Source: Delphinapterus leucas (Eukaryota > Chordata > Mammalia > Artiodactyla > Monodontidae). From it: a stretch of 64,000 nucleotides of DNA. The stretch spans positions 67,497,964 to 67,561,963 of the forward strand of contig NW_022098076.1 in NCBI RefSeq assembly GCF_002288925.2, in the 5' to 3' direction. Below are positions 50,545 through 64,000 of this stretch, piece by piece (the stretch's first letter is position 1; each line of letters starts with the position of its first letter). A program made the translations under genes and the position numbers. Under the pieces are notes generated by a model. It worked only from the letters and a program-made list of their open reading frames with translations, was not told the origin of the DNA and searched no databases.

Positions 50545-50877
50545 TTCTTTCTTTTTTTTTTTTTTTTTTTAGAAGATGTTGGGGGTAGGAGTTTAGTAAT
50601 TTATTTATTTATTTTTGCTGTGTTGGGTCTTCATTTCTGTGCGAGGGCTTTCTCTAGTTGCAGCAAGCGGGGGCCTCTCTTCTTTGCGGTGTGCGGGCCT
50701 CTCACTATTGTGGCCTCTCTTGTTGCGGAGCACAGGCTCCAGACGTGCAGGCTCAGTAGTTGTGGCTCACGGGCCTAGTTGCTCCGTGGCATGTGGGATC
50801 CTCCCAGACCAGGGCTCGAACCCGTGTCCCCTGCACTAGCAGGCAGACTCTCAACCACTGCGCCACCAGGGAAGCCC
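50545..50877 (-). mobile_element. Long CHR-type SINE with extra 3' sequence
   Basis: Flanked by AATGTGACT at 50536-50544 and 50878-50886. On the minus strand the SINE A-rich end (about 50600) is followed by about 27 non-SINE bases (50571-50597) and then a long A-run. Confidence 0.93.
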
Positions 50878-51242
50878 AATGTGACTGTTTTTGATGACCT
50901 GTGTCCTAAATCAATGGGCCAATTTGGACACCAAGGTTAAAGATTGCCAATCTTGTTTTAGATAATGCAAAGAAGATGTTCCTTAGTTTTAAAGTTGTCA
51001 GATGTTAGCTCGGAAGGTACAAAAATTATTCTAAAGGAAGGATATGCAAGGTGGTGGGGAGGCAATCATGCCCAGCCGTGATTAGATATAGAATTTGTTC
51101 TACTGGGGTTGTAAATCAGCCAAAACTTGCTACCTCATAACAAGCACTGTTTGGTTCTCTGCAGAATTCAAAGATAACCTCCTATTCTTGAGGATAAGAT
51201 AAAGGCACTAATAGAGAAATATGTTTGGAAATGGAGCTTTTA

Positions 51243-51528
51243 CAAAGTTTGAGGACATCTGTAAAGCAACTATACTCCAATAAAAATTAATTAAGAAAAG
51301 AAAAAAAGGGCTTCCCTGGTGGCGCAGTGGTTGAGAGTCCGCCTGCCGATGCAGGGGACATGGGTTCGTGCCCCGGTCCGGGAAGATCCCACGTGCCGCG
51401 GAGCGGCTGGGCCCGTGAGCCATGGCCGCTAAGCCAGTGCGTCCGGAGCCTGTGCTCCGCAATGGGAGAGGCCACAACAGTGAGAGGCCCGTGTACCGCA
51501 AAAAAAAAAAAAAAAGTTTGAGGACATC
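51243..51528 (+). mobile_element. Composite of L1 3' tail and CHR SINE within one target duplication
   Basis: AAAGTTTGAGGACATCTG occurs at both ends. Between them lie about 45 bp of L1 3' terminus (AAAGCAACTATACTCCAATA, 51262 onward), an A-rich linker, then a full CHR SINE (51308-51498) with poly(A). Confidence 0.93.
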
Positions 51529-52431
51529 TGTGGACACCCATCTGTATGCCACTGGCGTACCATCAAGACTGGGACATTTTTAAATGGCGGCTCTGGATGT
51601 ATAGAAGTGGTGATGCCACAGACTCACGGGATCAGACCAGGAATGTCATATGGGTGTCAAACAGAGCTGTTATTGAAGCTGTTCCTCTTTAGCATTCACC
51701 TCAGCATAAAAGAAACCTCTGTGATTGCCTGGCCAGGTTTACTTCTGGCTGCTCTTAGCCTGGTAGCACCCAAGGTCCAGGAGGGCCCAGGGACTCTGCA
51801 TCTACTCACCGTAACTCAGGGGTGATTGGGAGTGTTGCTGTAGCCTTGTCTAGCTTGGTGGAGTGGGGGACTGGGTGCCCAGACACCCTGCCAGTGCTGA
51901 GAATGTTCTTCAGCATGGGATTTGCTAGAGTAAATGACTGGACAGGGGCTCTAGGTTTTGAGTGACGATAGTTGCTTAAACAAGTCTTTCTATATAATGA
52001 GGAGTCCTATCCCAGTCTATTCCTGCCTCCTCAATTTCTTTTAGAATTTATGCTACATTCTAAAGGCATGTACTATGCTGAGAAATGCTCTGAAAGGGGG
52101 TTCTATAAAGAACGTCATTCAGAAAGATGACAAAGATGACAAATACTGTACTGTAAACTCTTCACCTCGGAATTTGGAATAAATGAACCCACTATTGTAA
52201 TCAGTATAACATAGTAGTATACAAGTGACAATCTGAGGGGAAATCCAAAAAAATCAGTGAAAGGCTTTTTTCTCTAACTTTCCTTTTCACTTCTAATTCC
52301 TTACTTTCTCTGATTTATTTGCTTGATTAAATCCAACTTTTTTGTTACCATATTTGAACAGAGCTTAGTCTCATTCCTTCCAAGGTTCTAACTTAAAGTG
52401 AAAAGTTGGTAGGTTCTGTAGATTGTTTTTA

Positions 52432-53071
52432 AGAGTACTTTCTTAAATTTAATTTTTTTTATGTTAAAGTATAGTTGATTTACAATGTTGTGTTTGTTTC
52501 AGGTGTACAGCAAAGTGATTCAGTTATACATATACATATATCCATTCTTTTCAGATTCTTTTCCCATATAGGTTATTAAAGATTATTGAGTAGAGTTTCC
52601 TGTGCTATATAGTAGGTCCTTGTTGATTATCTATTTTATATATAGTAGTGTGTGTATGTTAATCCCCAAACTCCTAATTTATCCCTCTCCTGCCACCTTT
52701 CCCCTTTGGTAACCATAAATTTGTTATTGAAGTCTCTGAGTCTTTCTGTTTTGTAAATAAGTTCATTTGTATCTTTTTTTAGATTCCACATATAAACAAT
52801 ATCATATGATATTTGTGTTTCTCTGTCTGACTTACTTCATTTAGTATGATAATCTCTAGGTCAATCCATGTTGCTGCAAATGGGATATATCCAGAGAAAA
52901 CCCTAATTGGAAAAGATATTGATACATGCAACCCAATGTTCACTACAGTACTATTTACAATTGCCAAGACATGGAAGCAACATGAATGTCCATCAACAGA
53001 GGAATGGATGAAGAACATGTGGTACATATATACAATGGAATATTACTTAGCCATAAAAATGAGAGTACTTT
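52432..53071 (-). mobile_element. 5'-inverted (twin-primed) L1 insertion
   Basis: 52442-52880 is minus-strand L1 3' sequence; from about 52880 to 53061 the strand flips and plus-strand ORF2 sequence follows (AGAAAACCCTAATTGG, AAGACATGGAAGCAAC). AGAGTACTTT flanks both ends at 52432-52441 and 53062-53071. Confidence 0.92.
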
Positions 53072-54164
53072 TATTTGTCTTTTGGAGAGAGAAATGGATG
53101 CAGCTTAGTGATGAACCCAAACCCTGGAATAACAGAGATTTGAATTATCATCCTAGGTTTACCCTTTACCACTGCAGGGCAGGAGGTAGAGCTCAACTGA
53201 TTGCTATGTTTATTCAGAGCATAAAAGTGCCAACTGGGGATTTTTATGGAAGTTTCATCACATAGGCATGATTGAACATTAACTGAATTTCCAGCCCTTC
53301 TTCAGAGAACTGGGTGGGTGGGTGGAGGAGAAAGTTTCAAGCTTCTAATCATGGCTTGGTCTTTCTGATGACCAGTCCCATCCAGAAGCCCACCAAGAGT
53401 CACCTCATTAGAACAAAATACATTCCTATTATCCAGGAAATTCCAAGGGATTTAGGAGCTTCGTGTCAGGATGCAGGGTCAAAGACCCATATTAGAATAA
53501 AAGATGCTCCTGGTGTATCTATTTAGAAAATTACAAGGGTTTTAGGAGCTCTGTGCCAGGAACTGGGAGCAGAGATGAATATATACATTTTCTATTATCT
53601 CACATCAACAAAGGCTAAGCTATGAGAGTTGGTGCCAGGCTGCATCTGCCCAGAGGAAGGGTTGTCTTCTCCTAATTCACTCAAAGGTGCCTATAGGCTA
53701 GTGATAGTCCTAGAGAGGACAGAAGATTAACTTATTTGGGGCAGTAACTGTGCTGTGGTTCCAGAATTCTTTCCTCTCAGAAAAGTATTCTGGACAATCT
53801 ACCTCTAAGATAGGGCTTTTTAGGTTCCAACTTCAGTTAGAGATCTTCCTAAGTAGTAAACATTCATGGAGTATTTCCAGTCAACAGAAAGCTAAGAGAT
53901 CAGAAGTTCTGTAAAATGAAAAAGGAATTATAATATATGTCTTTTTACTTCCAGGATGCTTACCTAAGTGTTTCTTATCATCATTTTTTTTTTCAGCAAA
54001 CATATAGGATTCTAATGTTGCTAAGCCTTTCCTAATTGTCTCCGAATTCTTTAAATATAACGAATGTTGCATATTTAAAATATGCTTATCAGCCTGTTCT
54101 TCAATTAAGTTTGTAATGATTTCATTCCCTTTGTTGCGGCAAGAATGGCCATGTTGTCACCCTA

Positions 54165-54245
54165 AAAATATGGGACCTGGAGTCAAACTACCTGGGTTTG
54201 AATCCCATCTTTGCCACTTACCATCTGTGGCAGGTTACATTTTCC
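54165..54245 (-). repeat. MIR fragment
   Basis: CCTGGGTTTGAATCCCATCT and GCCACTTACCATCTG are MIR phrases. Confidence 0.7.
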
Positions 54246-54280
54246 CAGATGGACACACAGTCCTCCTGTTCCTCTTGCTC

Positions 54281-54640
54281 TTCTTCTTCTTTTTTTTTTT
54301 TTCCTTATATATTTATTTTTGGCTGTGTTGGGTCTTTTTGCTGCGCCCGGGCTTTCTCTAGTTGCGGAGAGCGGGGGCAACTCTTCATTGTGGTGCACAG
54401 GCTTCTCATTGCGGTGGCTTCTCTTGTTGCGGAGCACCGGCTCTAGGTGCACAGGCTTCAGTAGTTGTGGCACGCGGGCTCAGTAGTTGTGGCTCACGGA
54501 CTCTAGAGCGCAGGCTCAGTAGTTGTAGCACACAGGCTTAGTTGCTCCGTGGCATGTGGGATCTTCCCGGACCAGGGCTCAAACCAGTGTCCCCTGCTTT
54601 GGCAGGTGGATTCTTAACCACTGCGCCACCAGGGAAGCCC
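54281..54640 (-). mobile_element. Long CHR-type SINE
   Basis: Minus-strand full copy flanked by CCTCTTGCTC and CCTCATGCTC (one mismatch). Confidence 0.93.
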
Positions 54641-54769
54641 CCTCATGCTCAAGGGGGCTACCTATCAAGGAAGGGGGCAGATTTATCCCCTTGAATCTGG
54701 ACAGGTCTCTAATTATCATAGAAGTAAAACTATGTGACTTTGAAGACTAGGTCTTAAAAGGCATATGTG

Positions 54770-55315
54770 GACCATTACACAGCAACACAAGGAACTAACA
54801 ATTGATACATGCACAAGTGGATGGATCTGAAGGGCATTATGTGTAGTGAAAAAAAGCCAATCTTAAAAGGTTACGTACTGTGCGATTCCATTTATGTAAC
54901 ATTCTTGAAATGATAAAGCTATAGAGTTGAAGAACAGGTGTGCTGTTGCCAAGGGACAGGTATCAGGGTGGGGAGGAGTGGGCGTGACTATAAAGAAATA
55001 GCACAAGGGAGTCCCTGGATGGAACAGTTTTGTATGTTGATTGTGGTGGCAATTACATGCATCTTAACGTGAAATCGAATTGCACAGAACACACGTGCAG
55101 GCACACACATACACAAATGAGGGCATATAATAACTGGTAAAATGGAGTAAGTTCACAGTCTAGTTAATTGTATTGTTAATTTCCTGGTTATGATATTGGC
55201 CTACAGTTACAGAAGATCACTACTGGGGGAAGCTGAGTGATGGGTTCACGGGACTCTATTACTATATTTGCAACTTCCTGTTAGTCTATAATTAACTCAA
55301 TATAAAAAGGTTTTT
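54770..55315 (+). mobile_element. Old L1 3' UTR fragment
   Basis: GTACTGTGCGATTCCATTTA, ATGATAAAGCTATAGAGTTG and CTATAATTAACTCAATATAA are typical of old mammalian L1 3' ends. Confidence 0.65.
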
Positions 55316-56955
55316 TTTGTTTGTTTTTTTAGGCCGTACAGGTTTCATCGGTCCTTTCGGGATGCTTGTTTTTGGAGCCCAGCTGCGATGCTATAGGTAT
55401 GTCCAGGCCACATGGAGAGGTTATTGTGGGGTTCTGCATGACAGCCCCATCTGGGGTCCCAGTCAATAGACACATGAGTGGGGAAACAGCCACAGCTGCC
55501 ATCTGACTGCAACCACGTGTGAGACCCCAGGTGAGAATCTCTAAATAAGAACTGCCCAGCTGAGCCTAGTCAACCTCCAGCGAGGTAACAGTAAAGTAAT
55601 ATTATTGCTTTAAGCCACTAGGGTTTGAGATAACTCATTAGGCGACAAAAGATGACCAGAATACCATCAATGTGACCTGGGCACCTCTGTGCCCCAGGTT
55701 TTTTATTTACTTATGAAAAAGTAATAGTGACTGCACGACAGTTTATTGCAAGCATGAAACAAGTAATCGAGTAAAGAATCTAGGGCAGTGCTTAATGAGG
55801 TTCATAAATGTTAGCTCCAGTTATTATTACTGTGTATCCAAATTATAACAAAAGGACAAGCAAGATATTAAATAGCCCATTTAGCTCTGGGTCAATTCCA
55901 GAATGACACTAAATGACTTGTACCCACTTATCCCCAGAGACTGAGAGCAAGCCACAAGAACTTGGCAATGGAGTGGCTTCTATCTTGAGCACATCCTTGT
56001 ATGACCTCTACCCTGTGGTTTGCCTGTGGGGTAAGTGTACATTCTAAAAATAAATGATGGTTCTATTAAGTTACCCCCCCTCTACCTCAACCCCAGAGGG
56101 AGTAACTTATTTGTTCTATATGGGTTAAAAGTATTTGTGGGTGCTAATCTGCTCCTTGGGACGAAGAACATTCTTTTATGGAAAATGTCTGTTGCTTGAA
56201 CAACATTTCAGCTAGTTGGAAGCCCACTTTGTAATACACAGCATTAAAAAAGGCCTTCTCCCTTTCCCCAATTTGAGCACACAGTGTGCTAAATCAAAGC
56301 CCTCTTTTCACTGTGCACCATTAAACAAAAAATTATAATTCCCACCCTACTCCTACCTCCTGACCACATAGTTATTGCACCTACAGGTCAGGACAGCAGA
56401 CAACCTTTGGAAGGAAGAATTGACAGAAGGGGAGGCAGAATTGATTCGGAGGAGCATGGTGTCCTGAGGTCACCCCCAAGGAGTCTGAATTTCCCTCCAG
56501 AGTTAGTGCCTGGTCGGAAACCAAGGAGGGGCCATTTCACCCAAAAGTGCTGACTATAGCTGCCTGGCAGAGCAGGGAGGCACTGCAGCAATAAAGCCCT
56601 TGGGCAGCATCTGGATAAATACTTAGAACTTCAGACTTTGGAAAATGCCGAATCATTAACCCTTAGGTTTTAGTCCTTGCCTGTGATCTGTACGGGTGTT
56701 TTTGGAGGTTGCCCTGAAATCTGGATTCACTATGACTAACTCAGCCCAGTCAACCTTGTCTGTAATACTTAATCCCTACACAGAAAGAAAAAAATGAGAG
56801 AGGAAAAAAACGATGTGTGGGACAGGGGGAGGAGGGTAGGGGTGCTGGGGACACACCCACACCCACACCCACACAGACGACGGAACAGTTTCTGCATCAT
56901 CAATTTGAACTCTTTATCTGAGTTATCACAAAACACCATTAAAATATAACCTGAG

Positions 56956-57164
56956 GGCTTTCCTTGTGGCGCACTGGTTGAGAGTCCGCCTGCCAATGCA
57001 GGGGACGCGGGTTCGTGCCTCGGTCCGGGAAGATCCCACATGACGCGGAGCGGCTGGGCCCGTGAGCCATGGCCGCTGAGCCTGCGCGTCCGGAGCCTGT
57101 GCTCCGCAACGGGAGAGGCCACAACAGTGAGAGGCCCGCGTAACGCAAAACAAAAAAAATAAAA

Positions 57165-57195
<31 letters not shown>

Positions 57196-57196
57196 T
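56956..57196 (+). mobile_element. CHR SINE with (TA)n tail
   Basis: Plus-strand copy followed by A-run and about 13 TA units at 57172-57196; flanked by variants of TATAACCTGAG. Confidence 0.92.
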
Positions 57197-57800
57197 AAAA
57201 CCTGAGCTATATTTCCCTGCTGCAGTTGTAACAATGTTGTGATAGCATCTCTCCTGATGTATCTGTGATTAATGGCCTTTATCATTAAGGTTTTCACATA
57301 CAAGGTGGCTTTGAATGCAAATGTGCATTTTATCCAGATGTTGGGGAAGATATAGAGTTGCCTGAAAACTAGGACAAATATCTCAATAGCTAGAGAATCA
57401 AGAACTCCTGCTTTACAAATGACCTGTTTTACAAAGTACCACAGCTGGCCCTGACACTCTCCTGACCTCACCACTGGGAGTTCTTAAAAGAATGACAGTG
57501 ACACCAACCCTAGCTTAAGTATTTGATAAAGCCTATGGGTTCCGAAATGGAAGAAAGGAAGTTGAAAACAACAGGTTGGATGGTGAACCTCAGAGAAAGT
57601 TTCTATAAATGAAAATTGCCGATGGGGCATAAAGTAAATAACACAAGGGGCATAAATAATACAAGTAATTCAAGTAAATAATACAAGGGGCATAAAGTAA
57701 GTAATACACCTTAAATTGCACCTGTTAGGGATTGCTCGCCATTCATCATCCTCCTCCTCTTTATTTAAAAAAAATTTTTTATGAAGGCTTTATTTTATTT

Positions 57801-57978
57801 ATTTTTTGCGGTACGCCGGCCTCTCACTGTTGTGGCCTCTCTCCTTGCGGAGCACAGGCTCTGGACGCGCAGGCTCAGCGGCCATGGCTCACGGGCCCAG
57901 CCGCTCCGACCGGGGCACAAACCCGTGTCCCCTGCATCAGCAGGCGGACTCTCAACCACTGCGCCACCAGGGAAGCCC
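57801..57978 (-). mobile_element. CHR SINE, first copy of the array (internally deleted)
   Basis: Minus-strand CHR body; the segment GCGGCATGTGGGATCCTCCC found in its sister copies is missing after CCGCTCCG. Joins flank unit 1 at GGAAGCCC/GACAGAG, the same junction as copies 2 and 3. Confidence 0.9.
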
Positions 57979-58103
57979 GACAGAGACTTTTTAAAATCAA
58001 ATTCCTATGGCTAGGACCTAGCCTGGCAACTGAAGTATACTTGATAAATAAAAACTCAGAAGACTAGTCATCAGCATTTAATTTTAATTAAAATGGATAG
58101 TTT

Positions 58104-58304
58104 ATTTTTTTTGCGGTACGCGGGCCTCTCACCGCTGCGGCCCCTCCCGCTGTGGAGCACAGGCTCCAGACGCGCAGGCCCAGCGGCCATGGCTCATGGG
58201 CCCAGCCGCTCCGCGGCATGTGGGATCCTCCCGGACCGGGGCACGAACCCGTGTCCCCTGCATCGGCAGGCGGACTCTCAACCACTGCACCACCAGGGAA
58301 GCCC
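58104..58304 (-). mobile_element. CHR SINE, second copy of the array
   Basis: Minus-strand full-length CHR body; one base different from the third copy. Confidence 0.92.
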
Positions 58305-58429
58305 GACAGAGACTTTTTAAAATCAAATTCCTATGGCTAGGACCTAGCCTGGCAACTGAAGTATACTTGATAAATAAAAACTCAGAAGACTAGTCATCAG
58401 CATTTAATTTTAATTAAAATGGATAGTTT

Positions 58430-58630
58430 ATTTTTTTTGCGGTACGCGGGCCTCTCACCGCTGCGGCCCCTCCCGCTGTGGAGCACAGGCTCCAGACGCG
58501 CAGGCCCAGCGGCCATGGCTCATGGGCCCAGCCGCTCCGCGGCATGTGGGATCCTCCCGGACCGGGGCACGAACCCGTGTCCCCTGCATCGGCAGGCGGA
58601 CTCTCAACCACTGCGCCACCAGGGAAGCCC
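58430..58630 (-). mobile_element. CHR SINE, third copy of the array
   Basis: Minus-strand full-length CHR body adjoining the most diverged flank unit, which is probably the ancestral right end. Confidence 0.92.
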
Positions 58631-58967
58631 GACAGAGACTTTTTAAAATCAAATTCCTATGGTTAAGACCTAGCCTGGCAACTGAAGTATACTTGATAAA
58701 TAAAAACTCAGAACACTAGTCATTAGCACTTAATTTTAATTAAAATTGATAGTTTCGATTAAGAACAGGACTAGAATAGTGTTTACAATCAACTTCTGAA
58801 AAATCACATTTATATAAAGGAAATAAAACAGGTCAGCAGAAGTCCAAGCAAGGTGCAGCTTGTAGTATTGCACGTGGATGAAATATGCTGCTCAGGGTAG
58901 CATAATACTTAGGCCTCACAAGGCAAGGAGGAGGAGACAAATACAGAGGACAAACCCCTAGTTAGTA

Positions 58968-58973
58968 TTTATT
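58968..58973 (-). terminator. IDH1: Possible IDH1 poly(A) signal AATAAA
   Basis: Minus-strand AATAAA about 595 bp past the stop codon. Usage is inferred only; the human 3' UTR is somewhat longer as I recall, which would place the end nearer 58740. Confidence 0.35.
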
Positions 58974-59566
58974 CTGGATTCCTCAGTGAGCTCAAAAATA
59001 TGTAGTATTTTTGAAACATTCAGCTAGAGCTCTTTACAAGGATGACTGTGTCTTCAACACCTTTTAGTTACAGCCATGCTTTTCATTCCAAATCATACAC
59101 GAGTTTAACGTACAGCTTCTACCTCACATAATGGGACATCTGTTAAATCAAAACCACCCAGAGCCACAGGCCATGAAAAGTGGGAAAGGGAATGAATTTC
59201 TACTTGATACAATTTTAGGGAATAGTACTGTGGCTATAGTTTACCCTTTCAAGCACTCTTCATTTTGGTCATTTATATCAGAACATGAAGAAAAGTGACA
59301 GTGAGTACAAATGGACACTAAAAGTAATTCCTAGGCTACTAGTAGAAAGTAAAATAAAATTTTAAAAAAGTCCCCTGCCACATTCACAAAGGTGGCATAA
59401 CTGTATGGATAAGAAAAAGGCTGTAAACTTATAGAAAAGATAAACTCTGGCTTCTAAACAAATTACAGAATTGATTTTGCCTTTACTCTTGAGTGTTATA
59501 GAGAAAACTGTAAACCAGTGGACGTAGTTACCAAAAACACACATCCTCCAAAGACAAGGGATGACC

Positions 59567-62313
<2,747 letters not shown>

Positions 62314-62559
62314 CTATGAGTGGCAGAACATGAAGTATGGGATTCAACTGCATGAAGAGCACTGGGTCTCCCAGAGATGAGAGAAAATGACTTCGTCTTG
62401 ACAGGTCTCAGTGAGCAAAATAAACATGAGCACATGGAGTCACCAATAATTCTTCTGCCTTTCAGAAAAGGCTGTGCTTTTACTTCACTTATCTACCTCA
62501 GAGGCACCTGCTCCATGATGAAGAACTCATGGTCTGACTGCCTGCATTCCACCCTAGTT

Positions 62560-62750
62560 CCGTGACTCCCTAACTACTGTGGCTCAGTTTTCTTACCTGT
62601 AAAATGAGAATAGTAGAAACACCTATTTCATAGGGTTGTTGTGAGAACGAGATGAATATGCATATGTTCGTGAATATATATGAAAAGAATACATATTCCT
62701 ATTCCTTAGACTAGTACCCACCACAGAGTAAGAGCTCAATATATTACTGT
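62560..62750 (-). repeat. MIR SINE
   Basis: CTCAGTTTTCTTACCTGTAA and TAGGGTTGTTGTGAGAACGA are MIR phrases. Confidence 0.82.
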
Positions 62751-62880
62751 CATGCTTACGTGCAGATACTCTGCTGTTCCAGGAAAATAAAGATTAATGA
62801 GTTGTCTCCTGCCATCAAGCTGCTCACAGGCTCATGTGGGACTGGGAAGAGAAAGCTGATTAAAAACAGAGTGGGATGGG

Positions 62881-63215
62881 GCTTCCCTAGTGGCACAGTG
62901 GTTAAGAATCCGCCTGCCAATGCAGGGGACACGGGTTCAAGCCCTGGTCTGGGAAGATTCCACATGCTGTGGAGCAACTAAGCCCATGTGCCACAACTAC
63001 TGAGCCTGCGCTCCAGAGCCCGTGAGCCACAACTCCTGAAGCCTGCGCACCTACAGCCCGTGCTCCGCAACAAGAGAAGCCACCGCAATGAGAAGCCTGC
63101 GCACCACAACGAAGAGTAGCCCCCGCTTGCCACAGCTAAAGAAAGCCTGCACGCAGCAACAAAGACCCAACGCAGCCAAAAATAAATAAATTTTAAAAAA
63201 GCAACAACAAAAAAC
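62881..63215 (+). mobile_element. Long CHR-type SINE with target duplication
   Basis: Flanked by ACAGAGTGGGATGGG and ACAGAATGGGATGGG. Confidence 0.95.
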
Positions 63216-63764
63216 ACAGAATGGGATGGGTCCAAGCACCTCCCACTCGCCCCTGCTCTCTTTCACAGCCTCCCCAGAACGACTCTATTCTGTGGTTTCC
63301 TATTCAGAGAACCACATTACAACTTTTAAGTCCATACAATTGGTTTTTCTTCTTTTTTCTTTTTTTACACTCGAATTCCAAGAACACTTTTCTCCATTTT
63401 TGCTACCTCCCAATAACACCTGTGGAGTTAATAATGCAAATTTATAATAGGCTGCTACTTTGTTTGTTTGAGAGTTGGTAAATAAACCCTTTTTAAACTC
63501 ATCTTTGAGTACAATGGCAATTTCTGTGCTGAAGTAGCAGCTCCTTTCCTATCACTGTGTTGGTATGAGGCTTTAGTAGAGTCTCAAATATTCATTGATT
63601 GGAGACGTTTAGGGCCATATCCACGGTGAATGTGTCTATCTATTTATATTAGGAGACACTAGTTGGTACCACTGTCAAAACTGAGGACAGAAATAAAATG
63701 TTTGGTGTGAGTCTAAAGTAGTTCATGCCTCTAGAGAAGAATGAACGTAAGAACAGCTCGGCTG

Positions 63765-63962
63765 GGGGCTTCCCTGGTGGTGCAATGGTTGAGAGTCCGC
63801 CTGTCGATGCAGGGGACACGGGTTCGTGCCCCGGTCTGGGAGGATCCCACATGCCGCGGAGCGGCTGGGCCCATGAGCCGTGGCTGCTGAGCCTGTGCTC
63901 CGCAACGGGAGAGGCCACAACAGTGAGAGGCCCGCGTACCGCCAAAAAAAAAAAAAAAAAAA
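63765..63962 (+). mobile_element. CHR SINE with perfect target duplication
   Basis: Flanked by AAGAACAGCTCGGCTG at 63749-63764 and 63963-63978, so recent. Confidence 0.97.
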
Positions 63963-64000
63963 AAGAACAGCTCGGCTGCCTTTTAATCTGTTTAGCTACG

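Larger units (their letters stand above)
40444..57780. other. Intergenic region between C2orf80 and the IDH1 3' flank
   Basis: Upstream of the C2orf80 start codon, so its 5' UTR exons and promoter should lie here, but none was identified. Contents are SINEs, L1 3' ends, one MLT2-like LTR, MIR and L2. 47950-49310, 51830-52430, 53070-54160 and 55330-56940 contain nothing recognisable. Confidence 0.6.
57979..58763. repeat. Tandem array: three flank units alternating with SINEs, period 326 bp
   Basis: The same unique-looking segment starting GACAGAGACTTTTTAAAATC occurs at 57979, 58305 and 58631, exactly 326 bp apart. Each is preceded by a minus-strand CHR SINE (57801-57978, 58104-58304, 58430-58630). 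Flanks 1 and 2 (133 bp) are identical as read; flank 3 differs at about six positions. SINEs 2 and 3 differ at one base (58289 A, 58615 G), while SINE 1 is more diverged and carries a deletion. Lies immediately beyond or within the IDH1 3' end. Confidence 0.95.
62314..64000 (-). other. IDH1: IDH1 intron sequence to window end
   Basis: Upstream of the 62173-62313 exon on the minus strand. Contains a MIR-like stretch and two plus-strand CHR SINEs; no further IDH1 exon was found. Confidence 0.75.

Noticed and set aside
57732..58719. Many repeated 60-110-codon frames on both strands
   Set aside because: All are translations of CHR SINE copies in the tandem array.
62320..64000. Possible further IDH1 exon upstream
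   Set aside because: Looked for sequence encoding the YDGDVQSD...VAQ region on the minus strand; none present before the window ends.

Overview
The window is vertebrate nuclear DNA, almost certainly from a cetacean (whale or dolphin). About thirty tRNA-derived SINEs of the CHR type, many with clear target-site duplications, sit among L1 3' ends, MIR, L2, hAT (MER-type) and LTR relics. Genes have short exons with GT/AG splice sites, and all four recognisable loci lie on the minus strand. Their order and orientation (CRYGB, CRYGA, C2orf80, IDH1) match the mammalian gamma-crystallin/IDH1 region (human 2q33-q34). No prokaryotic feature, CRISPR array or self-contained novel system is visible.

Layout. 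1-6180: repeat-rich DNA downstream of CRYGB. 6185-8386: an intact three-exon CRYGB (175 aa) with TATA-like and Sox-type promoter motifs and a poly(A) signal. 8390-17760: intergenic, dominated by two L1 blocks. 17766-19972: a dead CRYGA, with no recognisable exon 1, exon 2 carrying two stops and a 2-base insertion, and exon 3 carrying a stop. 20000-27920: intergenic, mostly L1 and SINE. 27927-40443: all seven coding exons of C2orf80 (GONDA1), with intact splice sites and frame but a C-terminus shorter than the human protein. 40450-59560: intergenic repeats ending in a SINE-containing tandem array beside the 3' end of IDH1. 59567-62313: the last three coding exons of IDH1, including its NADP-binding segment and peroxisomal C-terminus. 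The rest of IDH1 lies beyond 64000.

The genes are neighbours by ancestry and do not form one pathway: CRYGB is a lens structural protein, IDH1 is a cytosolic/peroxisomal NADP-dependent isocitrate dehydrogenase, and C2orf80 is poorly characterised. The most informative observations are the decay of CRYGA, the near identity of its exon 2 to CRYGB exon 2 (paralogue exchange), the C2orf80 C-terminal stop, the triplicated unit at the IDH1 3' flank, and several retrotransposition products that record their own mechanism (twin-primed L1, SINEs with extra 3' sequence, a duplicated SINE junction). Two runs of N (27459-27558 and 47568-47599) both lie inside SINEs. Coordinates of old repeats are approximate because no consensus library was available.
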